Part shown: positions 24,380 through 35,939 of the stretch, one piece after another
How the letters are laid out: each line of letters starts with the position of its first letter
Position numbering within the stretch: position 1 is the stretch's first letter
NCBI GenBank assembly: GCA_031308135.1
Contig: JAHLJT010009419.1
Location: forward strand, 61,116,768 to 61,180,767
DNA from: Acheta domesticus
Taxonomy: Eukaryota > Arthropoda > Insecta > Orthoptera > Gryllidae
Length of the DNA stretch: 64,000 nucleotides
Direction: 5' to 3'
Translations under genes and position numbers: made by a program
Notes under the pieces: model-generated
The model's input: the letters and a program-made list of their open reading frames with translations, nothing else
Database searches by the model: none
What the model was told of the DNA's origin: nothing

Positions 24380-25071
24380 TACAACTCCACCTAGGGAGTA
24401 CACGACCTTGCAGTTGGTGGTGGAGCTTGAGTACCCCATGAACCTTAAAGCTATGTCAGTGGTAGCCTAGCTACTGGTAGGGCCTCCCTTCCTGAATAGG
24501 TTGAAGGTGAGGGGTCCGACGAAGAAGTACTCCATTTTGAGGAGAGTGGGAAGTAAGTAGTGAGGGAAGGGTCATGAACCTTTGGACTTCCTGCTGTCGG
24601 CCCATGGAGGGTACAAGGAGAGAAACTGGGTTGGCACGCAGGCCACTGATTAGAGTGGAGGCCCGAACCTTGCATTAGCCAGCGAAGAAGGGCTGCCTTC
24701 AGCAGCCAGTGAAAATCCCGTGGGGTTTAGTAATGCCGACTGGCGATCGGAGGGACCCCTTGCTGGGCCCTGCGGGGAGATGCCCCGAGGCCACTATGGG
24801 TCGCAGTAACGGATGGCAGGAAACACCCAAAGGTTAGGTGTGATCTGTGAACTCGAATTTGCTACCTGCGAATCTTCACTTGAAACCAATGAGCAAAATG
24901 GATAGAAACAAGAAATGTAGTGAACCTTAACGTGCCTTGTTCTACCAATGTCCCATACCTGCTCAGAAACCGAGCTAATGTCACCTTGTCGACATCTGGC
25001 CGTCCCACGGATGTTAGTCCAGGGACCCAGAGCTGGCAATAGCTCGAAGTCTCGTCAGAGATGGACACTGG

Positions 25072-25989
25072 ATGATTAAAGGAGGTGATGTGGTGCTTTA
25101 CTATGCAAAAGCGAAAAATGGGGGCTCAGAAATAGAAGTTTTTAAGATATGGAGAGAGCGGAACCCAGATATGAGACCTACCCTAGACTCAAAGAAGCTT
25201 GCCAGTCAACGACGATACATACTCAGCAGTGGAAAATTCACAGCAGAACAACTTGCAGACATCCAGAGAAACGCGGAGTATATTCATCGTTCAAACTATC
25301 CACATGACGAACATTTAGAACCATCTAATATCCCTGAAAACGATGATCCCCTTCAAGGTTCATCTCTTCCAAATGAAACCTCCGTCAGTGGTGAAAATTC
25401 ATCTGGCCATGAGTCACACGATAAGGACATGATGCGGGACCTCCTCCGACGCGAGATAGAACGAGTTCGTCTACTTCCATTCGAATCTCGTGCACCGTTG
25501 AGGAGAATTTACGAAAATGCTAAGAGAGTGATAGAAACAGCGAATTCTGTCTTAAATGAGGTTGTACAGACCTCAAGTAAAAATCTAGATATTACTGAAA
25601 TCAATCACATCGTGTATGCAACTGGATATCTAGTATCTCAGATAATCTTGGGACCAGCCAAGAACACCGATGGCCGACAGCCAGACAGAGTAAACAGCTC
25701 CGTACCTCCGTGGATAAAAAGAATTATGAAACGGATAGCCGACACACGGCGTGAAATATCACTCCTAGCCGAGGCATCTTCTAAGTCAAACCACACGTAT
25801 AAAGTTCAACAAAAAATACTTCATGTTGAACACAAATACCTGATTGACAATGACACAACAAGGCTTATGGTAGCTGAAAAGCTTAAAGAGAAAATCCAAG
25901 CATGGGCTCTACGAATAAGACGGTACAAACGAAGAGAGGATTTCCGTGTACAGAACCGGTTGTTTGAAACAGACGCGAAGAGATTCTAA
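25072..25989 (+). pseudogene. Dong-like LINE N-terminal region
   Basis: 305 codons are open, the longest intact piece of the element. Visible segments include VFKIWRERNPDMRPTLDSKK and a charged helical stretch in the middle. I see no clear zinc finger in this part. In an intact relative it would be the amino end of the single polyprotein; here a stop at 25987-25989 separates it from the reverse transcriptase. Confidence 0.7.
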
Positions 25990-26382
25990 CGCAGTCTGAC
26001 TCAAAAACCGAATGGCAATTGCTGCCCATCCTTCAAAAGATGGCGTCGAAACATTTTGGTCAGGAATCTGGGAGGAAACCAGATCCTACAACAAAGACGC
26101 ATTATGGCTCCAATCTGAAGTTGATGCTGACAATGGACTCGTGGAAACAGTGGAACATGTTCAAGGATTCTCGAAAGAGGACCTATGCCAAACCATTAAG
26201 AATATGGGAAACTGGAAATCCCTGGGGTTGATAAGATCCAGATTTATTGGATTAAGAAATTAACAGCAATACATTCTCATCTAGCAAAGGCTGTTACTAA
26301 AATTTAGAAAACCCTTAGGTACTCCCCGAATGGCTCACTCGCGGCATCACGTATTTGCTACCCAAAGGAGGAGACGGCTCTT

Positions 26383-27221
26383 TTGGCAAAGAACTATAGG
26401 CCAATTACTTGCCTGCCAGTCATGTACAAACTTATAACTGCAGCCATAGCCGACAAAATGTATAGGCACCTGGAGAAGAACCATCTGTTGCCAGTTGAAC
26501 AGAAAGGATGTCGTAAAGGTTCCTATGGCTGTAAGGAAATCTTGCTTCTGAATAAAATAATTTTGAATGATGTAAAGAAACGAAAACGTAATTTAAGCAT
26601 GGCTTGGATGGACTACCAGAAGGCCTTTGACAGTGTACCACACGACTGGATTTTGAAGACCCTGGAGATCTATCGATTTCATCCTAGACTTGTTGAGTTT
26701 TGCAAGGCTAGTATGAACTCGTGGAGTACCAGGTTACTAATCCACAGCGGAAAGGGAGTAGTAGAAACAAGAAGTATTCAGATTAACAGGGGCATTTTTC
26801 AAGGAGATTCACTATACCCTCTGCTGTTTTGCATTAGTTGATTCCTCTATCGAGACAGCTGTCGCACACTGGCTTTGGTTACAAGCTCCATGGTGACGAA
26901 AGGCCTGTATCACATTTATTTTACATGGATGATCTTAAAGTGTTTGCTAAGAATGAAGCGATTCTCTCCCAAATGCTGTCTGTCATCAGTGATTTTAGCA
27001 ATGACATCTGCATGAAGTTTGGTCTTGACAAGTGTGCAAAAGTCAACTTAAAAGGAGGCAAAATGACTACGTCAGAGAACGTTGAAGTTGATAGACACAC
27101 TGTGAATCAAGATCTTGAGCCAGGTAAACCTTACAAATATCTGGGCATTGAAGAATGTGAGACCATCTCGATGGACACAATGAAAGAGGAGAATTCGCAG
27201 GGAGTATTTATAGAAGAGTGA
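26383..27221 (+). pseudogene. Dong-like LINE reverse transcriptase, frameshifted
   Basis: Two overlapping frames (26383-26841 and 26838-27221) carry reverse-transcriptase blocks in order: NYRPITCLP (block 1), DYQKAFDSVPHDWI (block A, with the first catalytic Asp), GIFQGDSLYPLLF (block B region), FYMDDLKVF (block C, YMDD), then KFGLDKCAKVNLK and YKYLGIEE. One frame change separates blocks B and C. An upstream piece (26012-26263) and the downstream thumb (27373-27753) are also shifted. Confidence 0.85.
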
Positions 27222-27859
27222 GACTTGTCCTGCAGTCCGCTCTAAACTCAAGGAATAAAATATCAGCAATAGGTAGTTTGGCGGTGCCTGTAGATGAATA
27301 CATTTCGGACTAGTAGACTGACTGAACAGGAAATTCGCATCATGGATCGAAAAAACCAGAAAACTGCTTACAATGCATCACGTTGCCCACCCCCGAGCTG
27401 ATGTACATAGACTTAATGTGTCACGTAAGGAAGGAGGAAGAGGCCTGAGACAAATTGAAGCCTCCTGGCACAATACAATAACCGGCATGGGAAAGTATGT
27501 AGTCAGCCATCAAGATGACCCACTAATGAGGCAGGTCATGAAATCTAACCGAAGAATGGGAAACAGAGGCATTGTAAGTGTAGCAGAAGCATTGCGAACA
27601 AGACTATGCAAGACACCCAGAATGACAGACACTGAACTTCTGATGCTACTTAACATGAAATTTGAGACTCAAAAAATGTTAAAGAAATCGCGGAGAGACA
27701 AACCACTCCACGGACAATATTTGAAACGAAATGGACAAGGTGCAGATCAATAAAGATCAATCATTTATGTGGCTTAAAAGGGGAAGAATGAAGCCAGAAT
27801 CAGAAGGCACTTGTAATAGCTGCCCAAGATCAGGCCTTGAGAACACATTATGATAAAGC

Positions 27860-28477
27860 GGTTCTCAAAATTTCCCAAGATGACAAATGCCGCATTTGCC
27901 TGGAGCAAGTAGAAACATTGATCATATTGTCTCAGCTTGTCCAATCCTAGCAAAGACCGAATACCTTAAAGACATGACAGGGTGTGTAGCTACCTCCACT
28001 GGCAGATCTGTACCGCCCTCGAAGTTCCAAACACATGCCCCAAGTGGTACGAACACTCACCGAAACCGGTGACGTCTGTTGGATTGTGTACGATATTGTA
28101 CGACCAACAATTCAAACGGATCGCACGATAGCGGCAAACAAACCGGATATAGTTATCCGGGATTTGGCCAAAAATCGTGTTTACTTATCGATGTTGCTGT
28201 ACCTTGCGATCAAAACGTCGTTACCAAGGAGGCAGAGAAACGTCTTAAATACAAGAGTTTGGAAATCGAGATCAGCCGAATGTGGGGTGTAAAAGCACAG
28301 GTCGTCCCGATAGTTATCGGAGCTCTGGGATTTGTTCCGCAAAATTGTGTAAAAAACTTGTCTAAACTCCCAGGTAATTCAAAAACTGGGAAGTACAAGA
28401 AATCGCTTTATTTGGAACAGCCCACATTTGCGCAAAGTATTGTTGAGGCACCGACAGTCCCTAGATCTACTCCTTAG
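27860..28477 (+). pseudogene. Dong-like LINE zinc knuckle and restriction-like endonuclease, frameshifted
   Basis: After a C-x2-C knuckle (CRICLEQVE, then IDHIVSAC, frames shifted), the frame 28035-28292 gives KPDIVIRDLAKNRVYL and the frame 28079-28477 continues IDVAVPCDQN, EAEKR and EIEISRMWGVKAQVVPIVIG. The PD...D...DV...P pattern is the REL-type endonuclease of R2/R4 LINEs, which nicks the target DNA. A single base change in phase splits the domain. Confidence 0.8.
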
Positions 28478-28547
28478 GTAACTGGTTGCAACCTGGAGTA
28501 GATTTTATATTCAGCCGACACATAACATCCTTAGTCGTGATTTAGAG

Positions 28548-28550
<3 letters not shown>

Positions 28551-28593
<43 letters not shown>
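28551..28593 (+). repeat. (TAA)n microsatellite at the 3' boundary of the Dong copy
   Basis: About 14 TAA units directly joined to the conserved LINE 3' end TTTAGAGGAA. Confidence 0.9.
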
Positions 28594-28594
<1 letters not shown>

Positions 28595-28656
28595 TATTCT
28601 GAATAGAAGAACTTTAGGGGTGATTTTTATTATGTACAGTTAAACTTGTTAAAACT

Positions 28657-28897
28657 ATAGTGCGATTTTTCTAACTTGGCCTCTCAAGCCCTTATGGCCA
28701 CGATGGAATATCACACGGCATTTCGTGTCTTTCTCGGTCTTGCCGCTAGATGTCGCATGGTAGAAAACACTGCTTGATACCGGTCTCGATCATGCGACAT
28801 CAAGCGGCACAACTGAGTAAGACGCGAAGTATCGTTACATATTCCATCTGCCATAAAGACAGGCCTTGAGAGGCAAAATGATAAGAATCGCACCACA
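28657..28897. mobile_element. ~240-bp MITE, palindromic
   Basis: Starts TATAGTGCGATTTTTCTAA and ends, inverted, with GGTGCGATTCTTATC. Inner arms are GATGGAATAT...ATATTCCATC and SCCTCTCAAG...CTTGAGAGGC. Shares its interior (CGTGTCTTTCTCGGTCTTGC, CGCTAGATGTCGCA) with the array at 10140-10840. The interior is not coding. Confidence 0.75.
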
Positions 28898-28999
28898 GCG
28901 GAATTACAACGGGACATAGTTTCTCGCAATATTTAAATGTTGCCGTTAAGTACGACGGGACGCCCATATATGTTTCATTAATTTCAAACTGAAATTACG

Positions 29000-29990
29000 C
29001 GAAAACTACTAACTTTTACAACAACAACAACAAAAAAGTACAAAACCTTTTTTAAAGAGCTAATTTTATACAACAGACTTTCTCTGAGGCAAAAATCTCT
29101 ATCTTCAATTTTTTTGCGATTCTCAAAAAAACGAGCAAATATCCGAAAATACGACTAGTACCATATTTTTTACCGACCCGTATTACATACATTGGAGAAA
29201 ATTTAAAGAAAACATTGGGAGCGGTTTTGATAAAAAAAAATTCCGTAAATTTCAAGTTTAGTTTTTGAGAAACTTTACGTGACATTATTTAAAGCATATG
29301 TACTCGTAAATATAATGATGTGAACAAATTGTCACTAATCTAAATATTAACGGCGTGAGAGAAGTAAAAAAATACATTTTGGTAATCTTTGAAGAAACAA
29401 AAGAATATAGCATTATGAACGTTTATATTATGTCATAGCACTGTCCCTAACAAAAGTTTAAAGAAAAAAATTGAAGCAGCTTTTTGAGAAAATTTTGTTT
29501 TTGTATATTTTTAAAATTGCAAATATTTCGCGCCATATTGCCAGAAAACTGCTAAAATTTTCAAAAATGTACATGACCTTAATGAAAGAACTCGCAATTG
29601 AATTCACAAGGAATGATATTGAAAAATTTGGAATTTTTTTAATATTTGAAAAATTAGTGTTTTCAACAACATGAGACCTGTGCCATTCTCTTAAATGACC
29701 TTTAGACTACTGAACAACAAAATTTATTGAAAATTGTGGCCGCCATTTCTTTTTCATTTTGAAAATGTTGCAGGGGCTTCATGTAAAGTTCTCTAAAAAT
29801 TAAAATATCGGTTTCAAATTCAAGGGACCACGAGATCTGTCAGATTGTTTGGGGAATGCTAATTTTGGAGAAATCTGCTGAACGGTTTAGTCCGCTAGCA
29901 TTGTTCACAGACAGACAAACGGACAGACAAAATGAAAAGTATACTCTTTTGGCAGAGGTCAACTAAATGCAACGATATGCATATTTTTGT
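29000..29990 (-). repeat. diverged inverted relative of the 1.4-kb non-coding repeat
   Basis: On the minus strand it shows the family's order: TTTGTCTGTCCGTTTGTCTG, then a segment resembling ACTTTACATGAAGCCCC, TTTTCAAAAT, and AT-rich runs of similar spacing. The start hairpin is not preserved. Confidence 0.5.
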
Positions 29991-30046
29991 ATATTGTTTG
30001 TATCAATTTTTTCAGAAAAAGAATTTATTGTTTATAGTCAAAACCC

Positions 30047-30180
30047 TTAGGCTTTTATTACTTTCATTGCACGGTTACTAATATCACGGTATAACTTTGC
30101 CAATATCAGTTTTGTCTTCCCTGTGGTGTCACTAAGGGGCCACAGGTCTTTGTCCAGGTGAAATAGACTTTCATCCGAAT
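30047..30180 (-). CDS. terminal exon of the unrecognised gene
   Basis: Preceded by TGTCTTTCAG, 43 codons open to TAA: SDESLFHLDKDLWPLSD, then TGKTKLILAKLY and RDISNRAMKVIKA. An AATAAA on the same strand lies at 30029-30024, only about 20 bp past the stop, implying a very short 3' UTR if used. Confidence 0.6.
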
Positions 30181-33100
30181 CTGAAAGACAAGCAGTTATT
30201 AGAAAAACTATCCACTAACTACAAATTAAGCGAGTCATACAATGTTGGTGTAAAGTAGTTACCTTGAAGATTAATTGTTGTCACAACACCCTGGACCTTC
30301 TTTTCAATAAAATCAGTAAGGTGAAAGGTGGGGATACATCTTGAGGCTCTCTTAACTCCTTATCCATTAATAAATAAATAAATAACAATAACAACAGTAA
30401 ACATCACTCAAAACATAATATTTGTTCTTTTAGTATTTTGATATATTGCAACACGTTTCATAACCCATTTAACTAAATTAAATTGTAATGAGAGATTGCA
30501 AGGTTGGAAATTATGATCACAGTTTAATTGGTAGTGATATGATTTACTCGTGAAACTGAGGAATACTGTTCTCATTGTGAAAGATTTGCACAGATATATA
30601 CATCACATTTAAATATTTATTCAACTGTACATAAAATATCAGTGTCTCAAAAAAGATAGATACACTGTTAGTTTTACAACACATTATGAATAGGAGAATG
30701 CATTATTCTGTCAGTTTGCTTTAATTTCATAAAGTCTGACCCAAAAATGTTGCAATTAACTAGGCAATTTTCTATATCATTTGTATGCATCCTCACATGC
30801 TTAATGTGTTACTCCACAGCAAGTAGCAAGTGAAAACCATAGGATTCACTGTATTCTGAAGAGCATTAGACAATTCTCGCACACATGATTGTTAGTAGGG
30901 AGAAGAACAAACAATTTATGACATGCAAAAAAAATTGGATGTTAATGGGTAAAACTGATATTCAAACCTGAGTATTTCCAATATATATATTGTAGTCAGT
31001 TAAATGTCTGAACACTCCCACAATTTTATACAAATGTCTGTAAAACAAATGAGAAATTTTTAATACTTCAGTTTATTACTATATATTCAGAACTTAAGAC
31101 TACCCTATTATGAACAATATATAAACATGTTTGTTGACCTTCAGGATGAATATTCTGCAATCTAAGATTAAGTGAGCATCTCATGAATTTTACATATCCT
31201 TAATGTTGATTTTCGGTCCCTGTTGTTTTACATTAGTGGCAATGACAATCCCTAATACAAATGTATCAATTCACATATAAATGATGAAAATTATTGAATG
31301 CCAATATGAAACACTTTTAAATATACAATCTATAGAAAATACTTTCAGAACACGAAAAAATTGCATTACTCAATTTATATATCCTTATGAAAGGCAATGC
31401 AAGAAGTATGAAAATGAGGCAGGAAGCTGGATATACATGTGAAAGGGATATACACAAGAAGAAGAAAACACACACAAGAAGAAGAAATGCTTATGCATTA
31501 GGTATTGTTGCTAACTTTCATAATGTGATGTAAGGCTACATGAAATTCTCAGTACTGTATTCTGTGTATTAAGAATGATCATGTGTCAAAAGAAACAAAA
31601 AAGATCAAAAAGCACAGAAAGGTAAAACCTTTGATTTCAGTCAATAATAAAATGAAATAATGTGTGATATTTGTAAATTTAATGTTGGGCTCTGTTCAGA
31701 ACATGAATACTAACAGCCTTAAAAATGATCCAGTACTGCACTAACTAAATATACTGAAAACAGACTTCATGTGCATGTCTATTGACTCTTTACTATTATA
31801 GTAATGTATGGCTTGTCTTGTACACAAGAAAGAAATAAAATCTTTTGGAGTGACTCATTCTAAACCTAGAACACAATTAGAATCTCAGTAATGCCGCCTT
31901 TGGTCTTTAAAACTAATACCCAGTCAAATAAATTTTATATAGAAGAAATTACCACACATGTATGAAATTAAGATTGTTCTAATTAGAGTATCATAATTGT
32001 TATTTTCTTGTAATAATTCAGTAATTCTTACAATTCAACAAAGTTGACTTATGTTCTCAAAAACGTTACAGAACAAATGTAAAAGCTATCATTTTAATGA
32101 AAAGTAGGTCAAAGCCTACAAAGAGACATCTTAAAAATTAAATTAATGTCTTAAATTTAGAAAAATAACATTTTTACTTTGTTTTGCTGTTTAATTATTC
32201 TTTTATGAATTTTTAATCTAGTTCAGTCTTTAGAGATTATATTTAACCTAGGTATTGCTACTATTTAAAGGTGTCTTTCATATGTCATGTTTTATCATAT
32301 TTTCATTAGTTTCTAGAGATTTTTTAATATTCTACAAACAGGTCTTAGGCCGCACGTATGGCCCCGTAATATGACTTTTTTCTTTTAATGAGGAGGAATA
32401 TGAAGACTGGTAGAAATGGTTCTATACAAAGTGGTTTTCTAAAAATTTCGCCCTAAGCTTATATTGCTCACCAGTATTTACTTTATCTGGTTCTTGACAA
32501 CAGTTGTTAGATAACAGACTGTGTTCACACTGTGGTGAATTAAGAATAAAATGTCTGTTAAATTCCATCTTCATGTCAGTATATATTGTGGTATGTTCAA
32601 TTGCTCTTATTTAAAATGTGCCCTTGGTTACTTTACATCCAAACAAGATTTTTATTAATCAATTATATTTTTGTATACAAACTTTAATATTAGTTATAGA
32701 ATACAACATTTTCACAATAACAATATACATGTTATATAATATAGAAGTTTTGAGAAAATGCCTGTAGCTGAACTTCACTGTATCAAATACACCTTATTCA
32801 AATAGGCCATGCTCATGTGGAAATTATGAATCACACATTTTATAACATTTTCAAATTTTCCACATTCCTCAGTTACATGCATTGAGATGGAGAATATTTG
32901 CATTTTCAGGTTCTTAGTACATATAATGAAATTTTGATGAGAAATTGTATTAAAGGAAAGAAAATTAAAAATAATTCTTCAGGTGTGATGAATAGTACAT
33001 CAATTTATGAGGCCACTGGCAGCTTGGGTTAAAAATTTAGAGCCAGTGAATACAGTTTACTCTTGCATTTTTTCTTCATGAGTTTACGAAATGACAAGTC

Positions 33101-34651
33101 TAAAAATTGTCATAGTACAGGTTTCATAAAATAATAAATGTTTGTTCTGTGAAACATGAATTGTGTGGCAATAATATTGTTATGTGATATATTTGCACTC
33201 TAGTGTGTGCAAAAATTGTGTTGTTTCCATTCTATTGCACATGCAAATCTGCAAATTACATTGTCTGTATTGAAATCTATAAATGCCATTTGCACATATG
33301 CTCAATGTACAGGAAGTTCATGTTTATTTATTACATCACAATATTAAAGATGGCAAGACTTTAGTTTGGGATTCAGATTTTTTTCTTTATCATGAATGTA
33401 TTCAGAAGTTTAAAATCTGTGAATACTGTAGCATATTGTAGAAGTACACATTTCATTGTAATTCTACAATAAGTTTAAGATTAGTATACTTGCACTCTGA
33501 TGGACATGTACATGCAATTATATGTCATGATTATATGTTTACCACATCCAGAAGCACCCTAAAGACATTCATATATTTAATGGGATTGAAAATTGTTTCT
33601 CTTTATTTGCCCAAATGTGAAATTTTGTATAATTTTAATCAGCTTTCTCCAAACTTGTGTTTTCATGTGAATGATTAGATATGTTGAAAATATGTTGTGC
33701 AAAAATGTGGATTAACGAGCTTATATGTGCATATGTCTCATAATATTTCCCTGTTCTTTCTACAATTTAGAAAAGTTAGGTATTTCAGATTCAAGTTATA
33801 TTTTAAATAAAAGAAATATAAAATACAATGAACAGAAAATATAATGTAAATAAATTAATGTAATTTGTTTTTAATTGTTCTCACTAGAGTAACAGCAAAT
33901 ATGTGTAAGTTTCTCTAGATGTTCACAACCTATATAGAGCTAATATGCCAAATTATATTAACATGTAACATATAATTAGATCACATATTACAGCTATTTA
34001 GCAGAAATGTTTCTATCTATAATAATTTTGTTTTTCTCTGCATTCTATGAAGGAAACAATAAATAATATTTTTGTACAGAAAATTATCACTTCAGTCAGT
34101 AGACAAGATTTTCTGTATCAAATGCTACATTTGGAAATTAGAGGTATATCTAACATAGCCAATATAATAGTTCACAGTAGAATTTGTCTCTAAAAGTAGC
34201 ATACCTAAATATATCTGAGCTGAATTATTTGTTGGTTCTGAAGAGGCATTTAAATCTTGAGCACTTTGCAGAGCATTCTGTATTTTGTAGCATGTTGTCA
34301 TGTTACTACAGACCTAGATTTTACTTCTATGGAAGAGTCACTAAGACACATGACAGATTAGTTAGTGCAAGCATGATCTAGTCACATTCAAACATGGCAA
34401 TTGTGATCGTAATAGTTATCTTTTCTTTTTGTGAAAACAGATTAAGATATCTTGAGCACATAATACATGACACAATGATGCACACAGTTCAAATGTCTTG
34501 GTACACAAATACTTATATCTAAAGGGTGTTTGCTCCCAATAATGTTTTCTAAGATGTATCCAGGTGTCATCATCTACACGTAAATTTTCGAGGTTGCTGG
34601 GGTCAAATTTTATTGGGTTACCAATTCCTTTGTATTTAGAATGACCGGTAT
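30047..34651 (-). CDS. C-terminal three exons of an unrecognised protein-coding gene (5' part not found)
   Basis: Three segments join in phase on the minus strand: 34651-34513 (acceptor TTTCAAG, donor GTATTT), 30348-30263 (donor GTAACT) and 30180-30047 (acceptor CTTTCAG, stop TAA at 30049-30047). The 30262-30181 intron is 82 nt and splits a GAT codon cleanly. The protein reads KGIGNPIKFDPSNLENLRVD, DDTWIHLRKHYWEQTPFRYK, PTFHLTDFIEKKVQGVVTTI, DESLFHLDKDLWPLSD and LILAKLYRDISNRAMKVIKA. It looks cytosolic, without membrane segments. The two last exons are well supported; linking them to 34.5 kb across a 4.2-kb intron is inference. I do not recognise the family. Confidence 0.55.
30263..30348 (-). 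CDS. penultimate exon of the unrecognised gene
   Basis: 28 codons (ASRCIPTFHLTDFIEKKVQG, VVTTINLQ) followed by donor CAAG|GTAAC. The other two frames hit stops. The acceptor edge is uncertain: three AG dinucleotides occur within 10 bp, and the one at 30350-30349 fits the phase of the 34.5-kb exon. Confidence 0.55.
30349..34512 (-). other. AT-rich intron or long 3' UTR
   Basis: Over 4 kb with a uniformly high AT content, few repeats and no supported exon. If the 34.5-kb exon is terminal, this could be its 3' UTR; if it splices to 30.35 kb, it is an intron. Small GAAGAA-rich runs occur near 31450-31490. Confidence 0.4.
34513..34651 (-). CDS. internal exon of the unrecognised gene
   Basis: Opens after ACTTTCAAG and reads TGHSKYKGIGNPIKFDPSNL, ENLRVDDDTWIHLRKHYWEQ, TPFRY. 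The frame continues past the proposed donor (AA|GTATTTG) to a stop at about 34423, so it could instead be a terminal exon with 77 codons. The protein-like composition and the clear acceptor support coding. Confidence 0.5.
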
Positions 34652-35589
34652 CTTGAAAGTCAACAGGTTTGGTTATTGTTTAAACGTTTACTTATAAAGG
34701 AGAAAAATCCCCTTCATTCGATATTTGGGATTCATGCCGACTGTTTTAAGCGTTTATGAAACTATGCCGCTAGTTATACCGTTGCGTTCAGGCAATATAA
34801 TGAAGACACATCGTAAAATTTCAGTTACAATTGACACCTCTACGCTACACAGCATAGTTCCCTTCTTGCTTCTAGCATAAGTGTAAATTTTGATTTTGAA
34901 ACATCAGTCTTTTTACACTAGACTTCGTTGTTGCGTCCATTCTGTTGGAGATGCAAAGAGGTTCTTCGGAACACTTGAGGTCGGGGCCACAGGGGATGCA
35001 AGATGGCCTTAAGCCACCACAAGAACCGACGAGCAGCATCCAGTGTGGCACTGACAGGCTGTCGCCTCAGTTTATTTCACAGATGCCCTGAACTGTTTGA
35101 ATTCCTTTCCTTTCCTTTAAAATAAAACGTTTCTAATTGCATTCAGCAACATTCCTTCTGTCAAGAGGACTGGAATACTCGTTTCTAGTCCTCTTGCCTT
35201 CTGCCACGTCTTCTACGGCTCCAGGACGCCGAGAATACTGCTGAATCCAATAGAACCTAATTCTTTTACTTCACGGAAGTAGATTTCAGGAGTGAATAAT
35301 CCTGAAACAAACAAAACAATAGGTATCAATACTCACAAGCGATGTCTTTTTGAGTGCTAGAATACATATTTTTTAAATGTTTCACCTCTCGTACTATTTT
35401 GAACAGTCTGAAAAAAGGATTTTTTATTTAATTTTGCCATTCCTAAATGCATTTTTAGAGGTAAAGTAAATATTTACCTTAATGAACGAGACCGATATTT
35501 CTTGAAGCTACTATTAATGATGATAATGACCCCGACGACTGAAACAAAAACCTACAGTAGTTCCTACTTACGAAAATGGAGATGGAATT
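34652..35589. other. unassigned DNA upstream of the 34.5-kb exon
   Basis: Contains a moderately GC-rich patch at 34930-35080 and otherwise AT-rich sequence. I could not find the next upstream exon of the minus-strand gene. Confidence 0.4.
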
Positions 35590-35939
35590 ATTTATTATTA
35601 TTCCTCTAATTCACGACTAGAGATGTTATGTGTCGGTTGATTATAAAGTCTACTCCGTGTTGCAACCAGCTTCCTAAGGAGTAGATCTAGGGACTACCTG
35701 TGCCTATACAATACTTAACGCAAAATGTAGGCTGTTCCAAATAAAGCAATTTCTTGCACTTCCAGTCTTTTGCATTACCTGAGAGTTTAGCCAAGTTCTT
35801 ACACAAATTTTGCGGAACAAATCCCAGAGCTCCGATGACTATCGGTACGACCTGTGCTTTTACGCCCCACATTCGGCCGATCTCGATTTCGGCTGATCTC
35901 TTGTCTTTAAAACGCTTCTCTGCCTCTTTGGTTACGACG

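Larger units (their letters stand above)
24380..28550 (+). mobile_element. Dong/R4-clade LINE, near full length, copy 1
   Basis: A 4.17-kb non-LTR retrotransposon. It has a 5' UTR of about 600 bp, then one ancestral polyprotein now broken by frameshifts. In order are seen: an N-terminal domain (25072-25989); a reverse transcriptase with NYRPITCLPVMYKL, AFDSVPHDW, GDSLYPLLF and FYMDD (catalytic YMDD codons 26922-26933); a zinc knuckle C-x2-C with IDHIVSAC near 27893-27940; and a restriction-like endonuclease with KPDIVIRD and DVAVPCDQN near 28140-28220. This domain order is that of R2/R4-type LINEs. Insertion between TAA repeats is characteristic of Dong. The element is defective. Confidence 0.88.
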
